Of a stretch of 64,000 nt of DNA, positions 1 to 9,082 are shown in pieces. Positions within the stretch are counted from its first letter, which is position 1. Each line of letters starts with the position of its first letter. The position numbers and the translations under genes are program-made. Source of the stretch: Herbaspirillum sp. alder98. Lineage in GTDB: Bacteria; Pseudomonadota; Gammaproteobacteria; Burkholderiales; Burkholderiaceae_D. The notes under the pieces are model-generated. The model was given only the letters and a program-made list of their open reading frames with translations, was not told the DNA's origin and made no database searches. The stretch covers positions 1-64,000 of the forward strand of contig NZ_JAIUCY010000016.1 of NCBI RefSeq assembly GCF_020179755.1, given 5' to 3'.

Positions 1-490
1 GTCTGTCGCTTCCATTAAACGCCCACGCTTATCGGCTGTTAATTTTTAAAGATCTTTTCTGTCGCACCGCGTCGCTTTCGCTTCGCTTGCGTCGCCAACA
101 AATCGTTTTGTTTGTCAGCAGCAGAGAAACGAGATTATGAAGTTGTTTTTGAATCGCGTCAACTACTATTTTCGCTCTTCTCAAACTTTTTAAATCGCTT
201 GTTTTTAGCGCTTCGTACTTGCGTACTTATTTGCCAAAACAACCCATTTAAAACTACTTCAATCTCACCCGCTTTCGCTCGCAACTTCGCTTCGTTCTTC
301 ACTCCGCTTTTCTGCGTTGCGTCAGCAGGGGGCGAACTATAGCAACGGCCTAACCACCGTGCAAGTACTTTTTAAACAATTATGCAAAATAATTTACGCC
401 GGGGACTGACAACAGACTAAGGAATCCACGCAAGACCACGACCCGCAACGCTTTGCGGGCAATGCGGCTCTGCAATCACGCCATAAAACC
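1..490. other. AT-rich non-coding flank, possibly next to an rRNA/tRNA operon
   Basis: This stretch is far richer in A and T than the rest of the window and has no convincing gene. It holds runs such as GTTAATTTTTAAAGATC near position 37 and many CGCTTTCGCTTCG-like short repeats. From memory, similar stretches flank rRNA or tRNA operons in Burkholderiales, so a stable-RNA operon may lie just left of the window. A 7-bp perfect inverted repeat sits at 442-459. The one open frame here (112-342) has unbalanced composition and no ribosome binding site, so I do not call it. Confidence 0.35.
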
Positions 491-520
491 AAATGCCCGC
501 CCCTCGCGGGGCGGGCATTT
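491..520. terminator. Strong bidirectional terminator hairpin
   Basis: A perfect 13-bp inverted repeat with a TCGC loop. The stem starts AAATGCCCGCCCC, so it is flanked by A and T on its two sides and can act in either direction. It lies about 100 bases past the stop codon of the BON-domain gene and is the likely end of that minus-strand transcript. Confidence 0.85.
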
Positions 521-621
521 GTTCAGGCTTTATCTCTATCTATATAAGTAAGGCGGGAGGAAAAACGGACGGCGCCATCAAGCAGCAGGTCAGATAGCGG
601 CCGTCCCAGCCCGCCTTCTCA

Positions 622-978
622 TTAACTGCTCTTTACGGTGAGGTCACTCTTGACGTCCTTGACGCCCTCGACCCCGGCGGCCAGCTGCAATGCATGTTGG
701 CCCGCTTCGGCACTAGGCACCGATCCGCGCAACGTCACGACCCCGGCCTTGGTGGTTACCTTGATCTTGGTGGCGGAAACCTGCTTGTCTTCCACCAGCG
801 CCGCCTTTACCTTGGCAGTGATGACCGAGTCATCGACATAAGCACCGGCAGTCTGTCCGGACTTGTGGCCGGAATCACTACTATTAGTAGAATCTGCAGC
901 CTGGGCCAGGGGCGCCGCAATCAGCGCGGTAGCAAGGGAGGCGGCAAGCAGCTTGGCGGTCAGTTTGGTCTTTTCCAT
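622..978 (-). CDS. Periplasmic BON-domain protein
   Basis: A 118-residue exported protein. Residues 1-27 form a Sec signal peptide ending in an ALA-like site (PLAQAAD). A Ser/Gly-rich linker follows, then one BON domain (about residues 45-116) with the typical pattern of DSVITAKVKAAL and GVVTLRGSV. BON domains are found in OsmY-like periplasmic stress proteins and are thought to bind membranes or hydrophobic ligands. The start is supported by an AAGGAGA ribosome site six bases upstream. The gene lies just downstream of a sigma-54 response regulator and has its own sigma-54-type promoter, so it is a probable target of that system. The exact role is unknown. Confidence 0.9.
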   Translation of the reverse strand: MEKTKLTAKLLAASLATALIAAPLAQAADSTNSSDSGHKSGQTAGAYVDDSVITAKVKAALVEDKQVSATKIKVTTKAGVVTLRGSVPSAEAGQHALQLAAGVEGVKDVKSDLTVKSS

Positions 979-1043
979 GGTGTTCTCCTTATATTAGTAA
1001 AGAATAAGCATGGGCAGCACAATCGCGGCCGGCTACCTGGTTC

Positions 1044-1062
1044 TTCGCAAGCGCCGTGCCAG
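1044..1062 (-). promoter_or_regulatory. Sigma-54 (-24/-12) promoter for the BON-domain gene
   Basis: Read on the minus strand the bases are CTGGCACGGCGCTTGCG. They match the RpoN consensus TGGCAC-N5-TTGC exactly, with GG and GC ten bases apart. Transcription would start near 1036, leaving a leader of about 58 bases before the BON gene start at 978. The gene immediately upstream on the same strand encodes a sigma-54 activator, which makes the match meaningful. I saw no clear activator-binding palindrome of the TGTC-N10-GACA kind in the 140 bases above it. Confidence 0.75.
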
Positions 1063-1204
1063 ACCAAAAAACCGTTTAACTTTCAATGACTTGCGTGACT
1101 CCCCTATAAAAGCCTGCACCTGAGAGGCTAAAAATCGCCTGTTTTCGTCGGGCACCGGCGACGGCTGACCGCGATGTGGGCATAAGTGATTGATTGCAAA
1201 GGAC

Positions 1205-2587
1205 TCATTCCTGTCGCTCAGTGACGACGCCCTCTTCCCCACCACGAAACATCCGTGGATCGAGTCCGTTCTTTTGCAGCAGCCGGTAGAACTCGGTACG
1301 GTTGCGATCGGCCAGGCGCGCAGCATCCGACACATTGCCATCAGTCAACTTCAATAGGCGGATCAGGTAGTCACGCTCGAATTTCTGCTTCGCCTCGGCA
1401 TAACGCAGGCGATCCAGCGCCGGCACCTGCAGCGCGCGTTGCACCAGCGAAGCCGGGATCAACGCCACGGGCGACAACGCGCACACCTGCTCCACGACGT
1501 TATAGAGTTGCCGCACGTTTCCCGGCCACTGCGCCAGACTCAGCATCTCCAGCGCATCCGGGGCAAACCCGGTCAGGCGCTTGGCATACTTGGCCCCGAT
1601 CGTCTTGAGGAAGTGATTGGCCAGCAGCGCAATGTCCTCACGACGCTCACCCAGCGATGGCAGGTTGAGCGTCACGACGTTGAGCCGGTAATACAGGTCT
1701 TCGCGAAACTGGCTATCGGCCATGGCCACTTCCAGGTCGCGATGGGTCGCCGAGATGATACGAACATCCACCTCGCGCGCCTGGTTGGCCCCCACCTGGC
1801 GCACGCTTCTTTCCTGCAATACCCGTAGCAGCTTGACCTGCAGCGGCACCGGCATGTCACCGATCTCGTCCAGGAACAAGGTGCCGCCGTCTGCGGCCTG
1901 GAACAAACCCTCGCGGTGCTCCACGGCGCCGGTGAAAGCGCCCTTCACATGACCGAACAGCTCTGACTCGAGCAACTGCTCGGGAATAGCGCCGCAATTG
2001 AGGGCCACGAAAGGCTTGCCCGCACGCGGACTGGCGCGATGGATGGCGCGCGCCAGCAATTCCTTGCCGGTGCCGCTATCGCCACGAATCATGATGCTGG
2101 CGTCGGAGGCGGCCACCAGCCGCGCCTCTGCCAGCAATTCGGCCACCCGCTGGCTGCGACTGACGATATCAGCGCGCCAGGCCTGCTCGTCGCCTTCGAC
2201 GGCTGGCGACGAGAGACTCAACGCCTGGGCGATCTTGTCGAGCAGCACGGCGCTGTCAAATGGCTTGGTCAGGTAGGCGAAGGCACCGCGGGTGGTGGCA
2301 TCGACCGCATCGGGGATCGTCCCGTGGGCGGTCAGCAGGATGACCGGCAGGGTCGGCTGGCGACTGCGGATTTCGTCGAACAGCGCCAGGCCATCCATGC
2401 CCGGCAGGCGGACATCGGTAATCACCAATGCGGGAGAGGTGATGGCAAGCTGCGCCAGCGCGGCCTCGCTGCTGCCCACGCCCACGACCCGATAACCGGC
2501 CGCATTGAGGCGTAAGGTCAGCAGGCGTAGCAGGTCAGGGTCGTCGTCGACCAGTAGAAGTGGCGCAAACTGCGTATTGTTTTCCAT
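1205..2587 (-). CDS. glrR: Sigma-54-dependent response regulator, GlrR (QseF/YfhA) type
   Basis: A 460-residue NtrC-family activator. Residues 8-120 are a receiver domain with acidic residues DDD at 14-16 and the phosphate-accepting Asp58 in [11 protein letters not shown]. The AAA+ domain (about 140-375) has Walker A GDSGTGKE, the sigma-54-contacting GAFTGA loop and Walker [13 protein letters not shown] Fis-type helix-turn-helix is at the C-terminus ([20 protein letters not shown]). All catalytic motifs are intact. It is last in a kinase/lipoprotein/regulator series like glrK-qseG-glrR of enterobacteria, which controls envelope-stress genes. The sigma-54 promoter of the BON gene begins about 140 bases past its stop, so that gene is a likely target. 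Confidence 0.9.
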   Translation of the reverse strand: MENNTQFAPLLLVDDDPDLLRLLTLRLNAAGYRVVGVGSSEAALAQLAITSPALVITDVRLPGMDGLALFDEIRSRQPTLPVILLTAHGTIPDAVDATTRGAFAYLTKPFDSAVLLDKIAQALSLSSPAVEGDEQAWRADIVSRSQRVAELLAEARLVAASDASIMIRGDSGTGKELLARAIHRASPRAGKPFVALNCGAIPEQLLESELFGHVKGAFTGAVEHREGLFQAADGGTLFLDEIGDMPVPLQVKLLRVLQERSVRQVGANQAREVDVRIISATHRDLEVAMADSQFREDLYYRLNVVTLNLPSLGERREDIALLANHFLKTIGAKYAKRLTGFAPDALEMLSLAQWPGNVRQLYNVVEQVCALSPVALIPASLVQRALQVPALDRLRYAEAKQKFERDYLIRLLKLTDGNVSDAARLADRNRTEFYRLLQKNGLDPRMFRGGEEGVVTERQE

Positions 2588-2623
2588 CGTGGCTCCGGTT
2601 CGGGAACGGAGCCAGCGCCAGGC

Positions 2624-3145
2624 TCACTTGCCGGTGGCGGGCAAGCTCCGTTCGATATTCTTGAGGGCTTCGAGCTTTTCGTTGAGCAGATCCACCTTGC
2701 GCTGCGCATCGCGCGCCTGGCCGGCAGACTTCTCGGCGTTGTCAGCCACCCGGCGCAGATCGCTGTAGTGGCCCACCAGCAATTGCACGAGCGGCTTGAG
2801 CTTGTCCGCTTCGACGCTGTTATCGGCCATCACGTTCCATAACTGGGCTTCGGCACGCGCCAATTCGATCGGGTCGCGGGTGGCCGCCAGCAGCATGGCA
2901 CGCCGCACGACATTGGCCGGCCCGGTCGGGTTGGCATTGGCCCGTTGCAGTTCGCGTCCCAATTCGGCGGGCGACATCTTCCGTATCTGGATGCCATAGA
3001 CCAGCAATTCATCGACATTGCTGGGCGAGTGGATCAACTTGATCGTCGACGTCGGCGGCTCGACCGCCGGCGTGGTGCAGGCCCCCAGCAATGCCAGGGA
3101 AAAAACCATTGCCAGTGGCAACAGGCGCTCAATCTTGTTTTTCAT
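2624..3145 (-). CDS. QseG/YfhG-like lipoprotein of the GlrK/GlrR system
   Basis: A 173-residue lipoprotein. The signal peptide ends in the lipobox LLGAC, giving a mature N-terminal Cys at about residue 23. The C-terminal third (about 125-165) is a predicted coiled coil rich in Lys, Glu and Leu. It overlaps the 3' end of the histidine kinase gene by 17 bases and lies 36 bases before the regulator gene. In enterobacteria QseG (YfhG) sits between qseE and qseF and is an outer-membrane lipoprotein that modulates the kinase. Assignment is by position and architecture more than by residue motifs. Confidence 0.65.
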   Translation of the reverse strand: MKNKIERLLPLAMVFSLALLGACTTPAVEPPTSTIKLIHSPSNVDELLVYGIQIRKMSPAELGRELQRANANPTGPANVVRRAMLLAATRDPIELARAEAQLWNVMADNSVEADKLKPLVQLLVGHYSDLRRVADNAEKSAGQARDAQRKVDLLNEKLEALKNIERSLPATGK

Positions 3146-4604
3146 CGGGTAACTCTATTCTGAAATGGGCGCCGCCGTCGCGCGGCACCAACTGCACGCG
3201 CCCGCCGTGCGCATGCACGTACTCGCGCACCACCGACAAACCGATACCATTGCCGCGCCGGGCACCGGACGGCTGGTGCAAGCCCTGGTAGAACGGCTCG
3301 AAGATGCGCGCCGTGTCGGTCGGCGCCACGCCAGGGCCCTGGTCGATGCATTCTACCCGCACCGCACCCGGAACATCGGCCAGCAGGAAACGGATGAAAC
3401 CGCCCTCGGGGCTGAAACGCACGGCATTCGACAGCAGGTTGGCCAGCGCAATGGCCATCTTCTCCGGATCCACCAGCACCATGCGCGCGCTGCCGTCGAC
3501 TTCGACCCGCAACTCACGCGCCAGCCATTGCAGCCGCTGGTCATCGATCACCTTGTGCAGCAATGCCCGCAGATCCACCGGCACCGGGTGCAGGCGCTGG
3601 GCATCGAATGCCAGCTCGTTATAGCGCAGCAAGTCTTCGATCTGGGTCTGCAGCGACTGCGTATTCTGGCGCAGGATGCGGGCAATCTCGCGCTGATTGT
3701 CCGACAGCTGCCCGGCCACGCCATCGTCGAGCAAGGCGGCGCCCTCGCACAGCGCCGCCAGCGGCGTCTTCAGTTCGTGCGACACATGACGCAGGAAGCG
3801 CGACTTCTCGGCTTCCAGGTCGGCCAGGCGCAGGCGCAACCAGTCCAGTTGCTGTCCCAGGCGACGAATATCGGCCGGACCACGCACATCGATCGGCTGG
3901 TCGAAGCGGTTATCGCCCAGGCGTCCGATGGCATGCTCCAGCCGCGCCAGCGGACGCGACAACCAAAGTCCGAAGCAGAACGCCAGCAGCACCGCCAGCA
4001 GGATCGCCCCCACCACCTGCAGCGTGAGCATGCGGCGCTGCTGCTCAAGCGCGGTCGACAGCGCGTTGTTGCGGCGGTCGACCTCGCGCCGGCTTTCCAG
4101 CGCCAGCCGCTCGTTGAGCGCGGGCAGGCGCGAGAAATCCTGGAACACCTTGAGTTGCTCGGCCTTGTCGCGACGCTGCTCGGACTCCAGCACGGCCGAC
4201 GCCTCTTCTATATAGAGCGTCCATTGGCCATACAACTCGCGCGGCGCCAGCGGCAAGGCGTCGGAGAGTTCATTGATGGCCTGGCGCGCCTGGTCGCGTG
4301 CTTCGACGAAACGATCATGAAACACCGGGTCATCCAGCACCAGGTATTGGCGCGCGCTGCGCTCCATGGCCACCGTGCGCTCGGCCAGTCGCTGCGCGGC
4401 CTCGGTCAGTTGCACCGCCTGGCGCGCGGTCTGGCTGCTGTTGCTGGCCATGCGCTCGAGCGTGAACAAGGCGTGAATCGAGGTCGCGCTGAGCAAACCG
4501 GCAATCAGCAGGAAGGCCGCGAGCAACAATTGCCTGAACGACAATCCCAGGTATCCCGGCCGCGGCTCAGGCGTCGAATTCAGGTGTTCGATGGCATTGG
4601 GCAT
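3129..4604 (-). CDS. glrK: Membrane sensor histidine kinase, GlrK/QseE type
   Basis: About 491 residues. One N-terminal membrane segment (LLLAAFLLIAGLLSATSI) and a second near residue 195 (VVGAILLAVLLAFCFGLWL) enclose a helical periplasmic sensor region. A HAMP segment, a HisKA domain with the phospho-acceptor His in RHVSHELKTPL and an HATPase domain with N (LLSNAVRFSP), G1 (DQGPGV) and G2 (GNGIGLSVV) boxes follow. I prefer the Met at 4604, which has an AGGA site and leaves 19 bases after the upstream peptidase stop; an in-frame Met at 4652 would overlap that gene. It should phosphorylate the GlrR-like regulator two genes downstream. Confidence 0.85.
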   Translation of the reverse strand: MPNAIEHLNSTPEPRPGYLGLSFRQLLLAAFLLIAGLLSATSIHALFTLERMASNSSQTARQAVQLTEAAQRLAERTVAMERSARQYLVLDDPVFHDRFVEARDQARQAINELSDALPLAPRELYGQWTLYIEEASAVLESEQRRDKAEQLKVFQDFSRLPALNERLALESRREVDRRNNALSTALEQQRRMLTLQVVGAILLAVLLAFCFGLWLSRPLARLEHAIGRLGDNRFDQPIDVRGPADIRRLGQQLDWLRLRLADLEAEKSRFLRHVSHELKTPLAALCEGAALLDDGVAGQLSDNQREIARILRQNTQSLQTQIEDLLRYNELAFDAQRLHPVPVDLRALLHKVIDDQRLQWLARELRVEVDGSARMVLVDPEKMAIALANLLSNAVRFSPEGGFIRFLLADVPGAVRVECIDQGPGVAPTDTARIFEPFYQGLHQPSGARRGNGIGLSVVREYVHAHGGRVQLVPRDGGAHFRIELPDEKQD

Positions 4605-4623
4605 GCGCTTGATCCTGGCGTCT

Positions 4624-5877
4624 TTATGCAACCTGCTGGTCCGGGCCGACAAAATCCAGCAGCATCAGGGCCACCACCTTGGTGGCGCGCCGCAGGTCTT
4701 CCAGCGCCAGGTTTTCGTCCGCCTGCTTGGCGTTGGATTCCATCAATGTGCGCGGTCCGGCGCCAAACAGCACCACCGGGATGCCATGTTCGCCATACAG
4801 GCGGGCATCGGTATAGAGCGCCGAGCCAAACGTGGTCAGGGTGTCGCCCATGACATCGCCGGCATGCCGCAACAGGCTCTCAACCAGGCGCTCGTGGCCT
4901 GGCAGCGGGCGCAGCGCACGCGCCAGCAGCAGCCGGCGAATCTCGACCCGGATACCCGGCAGGCCGACCACCGCATCTTCGATCAGCTTGCGCACACCGG
5001 CCTCGACCTGGGTCGGATCTTCCTCGGGAATCATGCGACGGTCCATCTTGAGCACCACCTTGCCCGGCACCACGTTGGTGTTGGTACCACCATCGATACG
5101 CCCCACGATCATGGTCGGATGGGTAATGCCGGGAATCGCCGAACGGATTTCCTTCAAGCCCGGCAGCGCGCCGTAGATGGCATTGAGAATGGCATTGGCG
5201 GCCTGCAATGCGTCATGCCCGGTCTCGGGCATCGAGCCGTGGGTGGCGCGGCCATGCACCGTCACTTCGAACTGCAGGCAGGCATTGTGCGCGGTCACCA
5301 CGTTGTAGCTGAAGCCGGCGGCCAGCACGTAGTCCGGCTTGGTCAGTTTTTGCTCCAGCAGCCAGCCCGGTCCCAACAGACCGCCGAATTCCTCGTCATA
5401 GGTGAAATGCAGTTCCAGCGCGCCGCGCAAATCGACGCCCAGCGACTCCAGTGCGCGCACGGCAAAGATATAGCTGGCGAAGTCGCCCTTGGAGACGGCC
5501 GTAGCGCGCCCGTAGATGCGACCGTCGTCAATCTCGCCGCCATACGGGTCGTGCTGCCAACCCTCGCCCGGCGGCACCACGTCGCCATGCGCATTGAGGG
5601 CCACGGTGGGGCCGCCGTCGGCGTAAGGGCGACGCACGATCAGGTTGGTCACGCTCTGCATGCCATAGTCCAGCACCTGCTGCTGCGGCACCACGTGTTT
5701 CTCGGCATGCCAACCCCAGCGTTCGACCAGTTCGGCTACTGCATCGGCATGCGGGGCATTGTTGCCCGGTGGCGTGTCGGTAGGAATCCGGACCAATTGC
5801 TGCAACACGCCGACCTCTTCATCGAAATGCTGATCGATCCATGCGCACAGGCGCTCCGACAACTGCTGATTGGCCAT
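4624..5877 (-). CDS. M20-family metallopeptidase (ArgE/DapE-like deacylase)
   Basis: About 417 residues. The metal-site motifs of M20 amidohydrolases are present: VALNAHGDVVP (His and Asp ligands), the catalytic LHFTYDEEFGG pair of Glu, and a late His-rich region. The dimerisation domain lies in the middle (about 190-300). The family removes acyl or aminoacyl groups from amino acids and peptides in the cytoplasm; I cannot tell the substrate. The start at 5877 has a GGAGTAGGA ribosome site; an upstream Met at 5922 would give a poor N-terminus. It stands at the head of the minus-strand series leading to the two-component genes, but a functional link is not evident. Confidence 0.8.
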   Translation of the reverse strand: MANQQLSERLCAWIDQHFDEEVGVLQQLVRIPTDTPPGNNAPHADAVAELVERWGWHAEKHVVPQQQVLDYGMQSVTNLIVRRPYADGGPTVALNAHGDVVPPGEGWQHDPYGGEIDDGRIYGRATAVSKGDFASYIFAVRALESLGVDLRGALELHFTYDEEFGGLLGPGWLLEQKLTKPDYVLAAGFSYNVVTAHNACLQFEVTVHGRATHGSMPETGHDALQAANAILNAIYGALPGLKEIRSAIPGITHPTMIVGRIDGGTNTNVVPGKVVLKMDRRMIPEEDPTQVEAGVRKLIEDAVVGLPGIRVEIRRLLLARALRPLPGHERLVESLLRHAGDVMGDTLTTFGSALYTDARLYGEHGIPVVLFGAGPRTLMESNAKQADENLALEDLRRATKVVALMLLDFVGPDQQVA

Positions 5878-6105
5878 TCCTACTCCGTCATCAATAAAAG
5901 CGCGCCGACCACGCCAGCGCAAAACAGCATGATAACGTACCGGCTTGCCAGCCGGGCAATGGCCAGCGTGGCCGGCGTTTCCCCGCTATCATGGGAGCCG
6001 GCTGCCAGCGCAAGGGTGGCCACACGGTTTTCTTACCTTATATATAGAGAGCAACAGGTTGCCGGCGCCCGCCTGCGGCCTGGCCGCTCCATCTGCCGAT
6101 CTCAC

Positions 6106-7533
6106 ATGTCTTCGCTGCCCTCATCCGCCGACGCCCCCTGTCCCACCCCGCAGCCGGTCGTCGCCGGCGATGGCCTGCCACCCGACCAGCGCGGTCGCGC
6201 CATCCTGACCCTGCTCATCGCGGTCGGGTTGGCCACGCTGGACACCGCCATCGCCAATACCGCCCTGCCCGCCATGGCGGCCGACCTCAATACCACCCCG
6301 GCGGCATCGGTATGGATTGTCACGTCCTACCAGCTGGCCATGATGGTGTCGCTGCTGCCGTTGGCGGCGCTGGGCGAAATCGTCGGCTATCGGCGCATCT
6401 ACATATGGGGCCTGGTGCTGTTTACGGTGGCCTCGCTGCTGTGCGCGGTGGCCTGGTCGCTGCCGTCGCTGGTGGTGGCGCGCTTCCTGCAGGGGTTGGG
6501 CGGCGCCGGCATCATGAGCGTCAACACCGCACTGATCCGCTTCATCTACCCCACCCGCTCGCTGGGTCGCGGGGTCGGGCTCAATACGCTGATCGTGGCC
6601 ATTTCCTTTACCGTCGGGCCCAGCGTGGCCTCGGCCATCCTGGCCATCGCACCGTGGCCCTGGTTGTTTGCGGTCAATGTGCCGCTGGGCATCATCGCGG
6701 TGGTGCTGGCGATCCCCTCGCTGCCGCACACCGCGCTGTCGGCTTATGCATTCGATGTACGCAGCGCCCTGCTCAATGCCGCCACCTTCGGCCTGCTGAT
6801 CCTGGCCATCGGCGAAGGCGCACATCAGGCCCAGGGCAATATCGTCGGCCTTGAACTGGCCGCGGCATTGGTCTGCGGCGCTTTCCTGCTGCGCCGCGAG
6901 CTGCGTCATCCGGCGCCGATGATGCCGGTCGACCTGTTTCGCCATCCCATGTTTTCGCTCTCGGCCATCACCGCCGTGTGTTCGTTTGCGGCACAAGGCC
7001 TGGCCTTCGTGTCGTTGCCGTTCTTCTTTCATCATGACCTCGGGCGCAGCCAGGTCGAGATCGGCCTGCTGATGACGCCATGGCCGGTGGCGGTGGCCAT
7101 CATGGCGCCGATTGCAGGTCGCATGTCGGACCGCTATCCGGTCGGCATCCTCGGTGGCGTCGGGCTGGCGATGCTGTGTGCCGGCCTGCTGACGATGACC
7201 TTCATGCCCGCCGCCCCCACCGTGTGGGAAATCAGCTGGCGCATGCTGATCTGCGGCATGGGCTTTGGCTTCTTCCAGTCGCCCAACCTGAAGGCCCTGA
7301 TGACCAGCGCGCCACCGCATCGCAGCGGCGGCGCCTCCGGCATCGTCGCCACGGCGCGCCTGCTGGGCCAGAGCATTGGCGCCTCGCTGGTGGCGCTTTG
7401 CTTCAATCTGTCCGAGATCCACGGTTCGCGCTTTGCGCTGGGCTTTGGTGCGGCCTTCGCCGGCATTGCCTGCCTCGCCAGCTTCCTGCGCTTGCTGACC
7501 AGCAACCCCTATGCGCCTCCGCTGAAAAAGTAA
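6106..7533 (+). CDS. MFS multidrug exporter, DHA2/EmrB-QacA-like
   Basis: A 475-residue inner-membrane protein with about 14 hydrophobic segments. The first helix carries the drug:H+ antiporter motif LDTAIANTALPAMAADL, the loop 2-3 motif appears as GEIVGYRRIY, and ARFLQGLGGAGIMSVN is the usual helix 4 signature. The open frame extends 1.5 kb further upstream, but that part is antisense to the peptidase and composition is wrong, so I start at the Met at 6106, the first one giving a sensible cytoplasmic N-terminus. An AT-rich TTATATATAG box around 6038 is a possible -10 element. The substrate is unknown. Confidence 0.85.
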   Translation: MSSLPSSADAPCPTPQPVVAGDGLPPDQRGRAILTLLIAVGLATLDTAIANTALPAMAADLNTTPAASVWIVTSYQLAMMVSLLPLAALGEIVGYRRIYIWGLVLFTVASLLCAVAWSLPSLVVARFLQGLGGAGIMSVNTALIRFIYPTRSLGRGVGLNTLIVAISFTVGPSVASAILAIAPWPWLFAVNVPLGIIAVVLAIPSLPHTALSAYAFDVRSALLNAATFGLLILAIGEGAHQAQGNIVGLELAAALVCGAFLLRRELRHPAPMMPVDLFRHPMFSLSAITAVCSFAAQGLAFVSLPFFFHHDLGRSQVEIGLLMTPWPVAVAIMAPIAGRMSDRYPVGILGGVGLAMLCAGLLTMTFMPAAPTVWEISWRMLICGMGFGFFQSPNLKALMTSAPPHRSGGASGIVATARLLGQSIGASLVALCFNLSEIHGSRFALGFGAAFAGIACLASFLRLLTSNPYAPPLKK

Positions 7534-7858
7534 GCCATCCCGATGGAGATTGGTACCCACATCAACGGCGGCCTGAGGGTCGCCGTTTTGCATTGCGCTG
7601 TCAGCCAATGGTCAGGAACGTGCAAGAAAACATCAGAAATTTTCCGTGCATAACTATTCGTCGGCGGGAGAGAAAAATTAAGTGTCGGCGGCCCGCCGCG
7701 TCTCTCTCAAACAAAAAACATTCTGCTACGATGGACTCGTTTATTCGGACCGGCTGTAGGCGAAAGTGCTGCAACAGGCGTTGCTTCACACAGGGGTCAT
7801 TGAAGCCGTTTTCCGGCAGGGCAAGACAACACCAGGCATAAGACCTGGTGGATTAGAT
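7534..7858 (+). other. Intergenic region with MFS terminator and HD-GYP leader
   Basis: This 325-base gap contains the terminator at 7564-7590. The stretch 7610-7760 is locally AT-rich (TGCAAGAAAACATCAG, AAACAAAAAACATTCTG) and probably carries the promoter of the HD-GYP gene, though I cannot pick a clear -35/-10 pair. No gene is seen in it. Confidence 0.4.
7564..7590 (+). terminator. Rho-independent terminator after the MFS gene
   Basis: Ten-base stem AACGGCGGCC with one G-U pair, loop TGAG, followed by TTTT. It lies 30 bases after the MFS stop codon. Confidence 0.7.
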
Positions 7859-9082
7859 ATGTTGAAATCCATCGCCACCGAACAATTGCGTCTGGGCATG
7901 TACGTCCACTCCATTCCCGGAGCGTGGATCAACCATCCTTTCTGGCGCAAGTCATTCAAGCTCGAAAACATCGAGGACCTGCAGGCCCTGCGCGCCAGTC
8001 CGATCCGCGAAATCCTGATCGACACGGCCAAGGGCCGCGATGTTACTCCCGAGCACGATGCCGATGATGACGAAGAGGATGGCGATGTGGCCCAGGTCAG
8101 CGTCGTCGACGCACCTGCCGTCCATGGCACGGCCCCGCGCAAGTCGGGCGTACGCACCGACACCAGCCAGGAGCGCGAGCGGGCCGCCCGCATCATCTCG
8201 TCGTCCAAGTCGACCGTGCTTCACATGTTCGCCGAAGCACGCATGGGCAAGACGGTCGACGTCAAGGATGCGGCCGAACTGGTCACCGAAATCACCGCCT
8301 CGGTCTCGCGCAATGCCGATGCATTGATCAGCCTGGCACGTCTCAAGACGACCGACGATTACACCTATATGCATTCGGTGGCGGTATGCGCGATGATGAT
8401 TTCGCTGGCGCACCAGCTGGGACTGACGCATGAGCAGGCCAAGCAGGCCGGGATGGCCGGCTTGTTGCACGACGTCGGCAAGATGTCGGTGCCGCTGGAC
8501 ATCCTCAACAAACCCGCCAAGCTGACCGCCGAAGAATTTGCCTCGGTGCGCTCGCACACCGTGGCCGGGCACGCGATCCTGCAGCAGATCGACGGTATCG
8601 GCGAGGCCGCGCTCGATGTGTCGCTGCACCATCACGAGAAAATCGATGGCAGCGGTTACCCGTTCAATCTGAAAGCCGAGCAGATCTCGATCATGGCCAA
8701 GATGGGTGCGGTGTGCGATGTGTACGACGCCATTACCTCCAACCGGCCGTACAAGGCAGGCTGGGATCCGGCCCGATCGATTCGCCACATGGCGGGCAGC
8801 GCCGGTCATTTCGACGCCAGCACGATGGAAGCCTTCGTCAAGGCCATCGGCATCTATCCCACCGGCTCCTGTGTGCTGATGCAGTCCGGACGACTCGCGG
8901 TGGTGGTCGACCAGCGCCCCGACCACCTGCTCACGCCGCGCGTGAAGGTTTTCTATTCAACCCTGACGAAGATGCCACAGCGCCCCGAGATCGTCGACCT
9001 GGCGCACGCCAGCGACAAGATCATCACCTACGCAGATCCGGCCAAATGGGGCATCCGGCATCTGCCTAACACCGAACTCTGA
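7859..9082 (+). CDS. HD-GYP domain cyclic-di-GMP phosphodiesterase with DUF3391
   Basis: A 407-residue cytoplasmic protein. Residues 1-125 are a DUF3391-type N-terminal domain (LRLGMYVHSIPGAWINHPFW) with an acidic, low-complexity insert (DADDDEEDGD). The HD-GYP domain spans about 140-350 and keeps the HD pair in LLHDVGKMSVP and the HHEKIDGSGYP motif, so it should hydrolyse c-di-GMP. The start at 7859 is chosen because LKSIATEQLRLGM begins the conserved domain. Its stop codon directly abuts the stop of the convergent BLUF gene. That physical link, plus the BLUF photoreceptor's usual role in c-di-GMP control, hints at a common pathway but proves nothing. Confidence 0.9.
   Translation: MLKSIATEQLRLGMYVHSIPGAWINHPFWRKSFKLENIEDLQALRASPIREILIDTAKGRDVTPEHDADDDEEDGDVAQVSVVDAPAVHGTAPRKSGVRTDTSQERERAARIISSSKSTVLHMFAEARMGKTVDVKDAAELVTEITASVSRNADALISLARLKTTDDYTYMHSVAVCAMMISLAHQLGLTHEQAKQAGMAGLLHDVGKMSVPLDILNKPAKLTAEEFASVRSHTVAGHAILQQIDGIGEAALDVSLHHHEKIDGSGYPFNLKAEQISIMAKMGAVCDVYDAITSNRPYKAGWDPARSIRHMAGSAGHFDASTMEAFVKAIGIYPTGSCVLMQSGRLAVVVDQRPDHLLTPRVKVFYSTLTKMPQRPEIVDLAHASDKIITYADPAKWGIRHLPNTEL

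Noticed and set aside
112..342. 76-residue open frame in the AT-rich flank
   Set aside because: No ribosome site, unusual Phe/Leu/Ser composition and location in a non-coding-looking stretch.
3165..4853. 562-codon plus-strand frame
   Set aside because: It is antisense to the sensor kinase gene, rich in Gln, His and Arg as expected for a GC-rich shadow frame, and has no recognisable domain.
4591..6105. Upstream part of the frame leading into the MFS gene
   Set aside because: Antisense to the peptidase and with shadow composition; the MFS begins at 6106.
6121..7608. 495-codon minus-strand frame
   Set aside because: Shadow of the MFS exporter; the plus-strand product has clear membrane helices and motifs.
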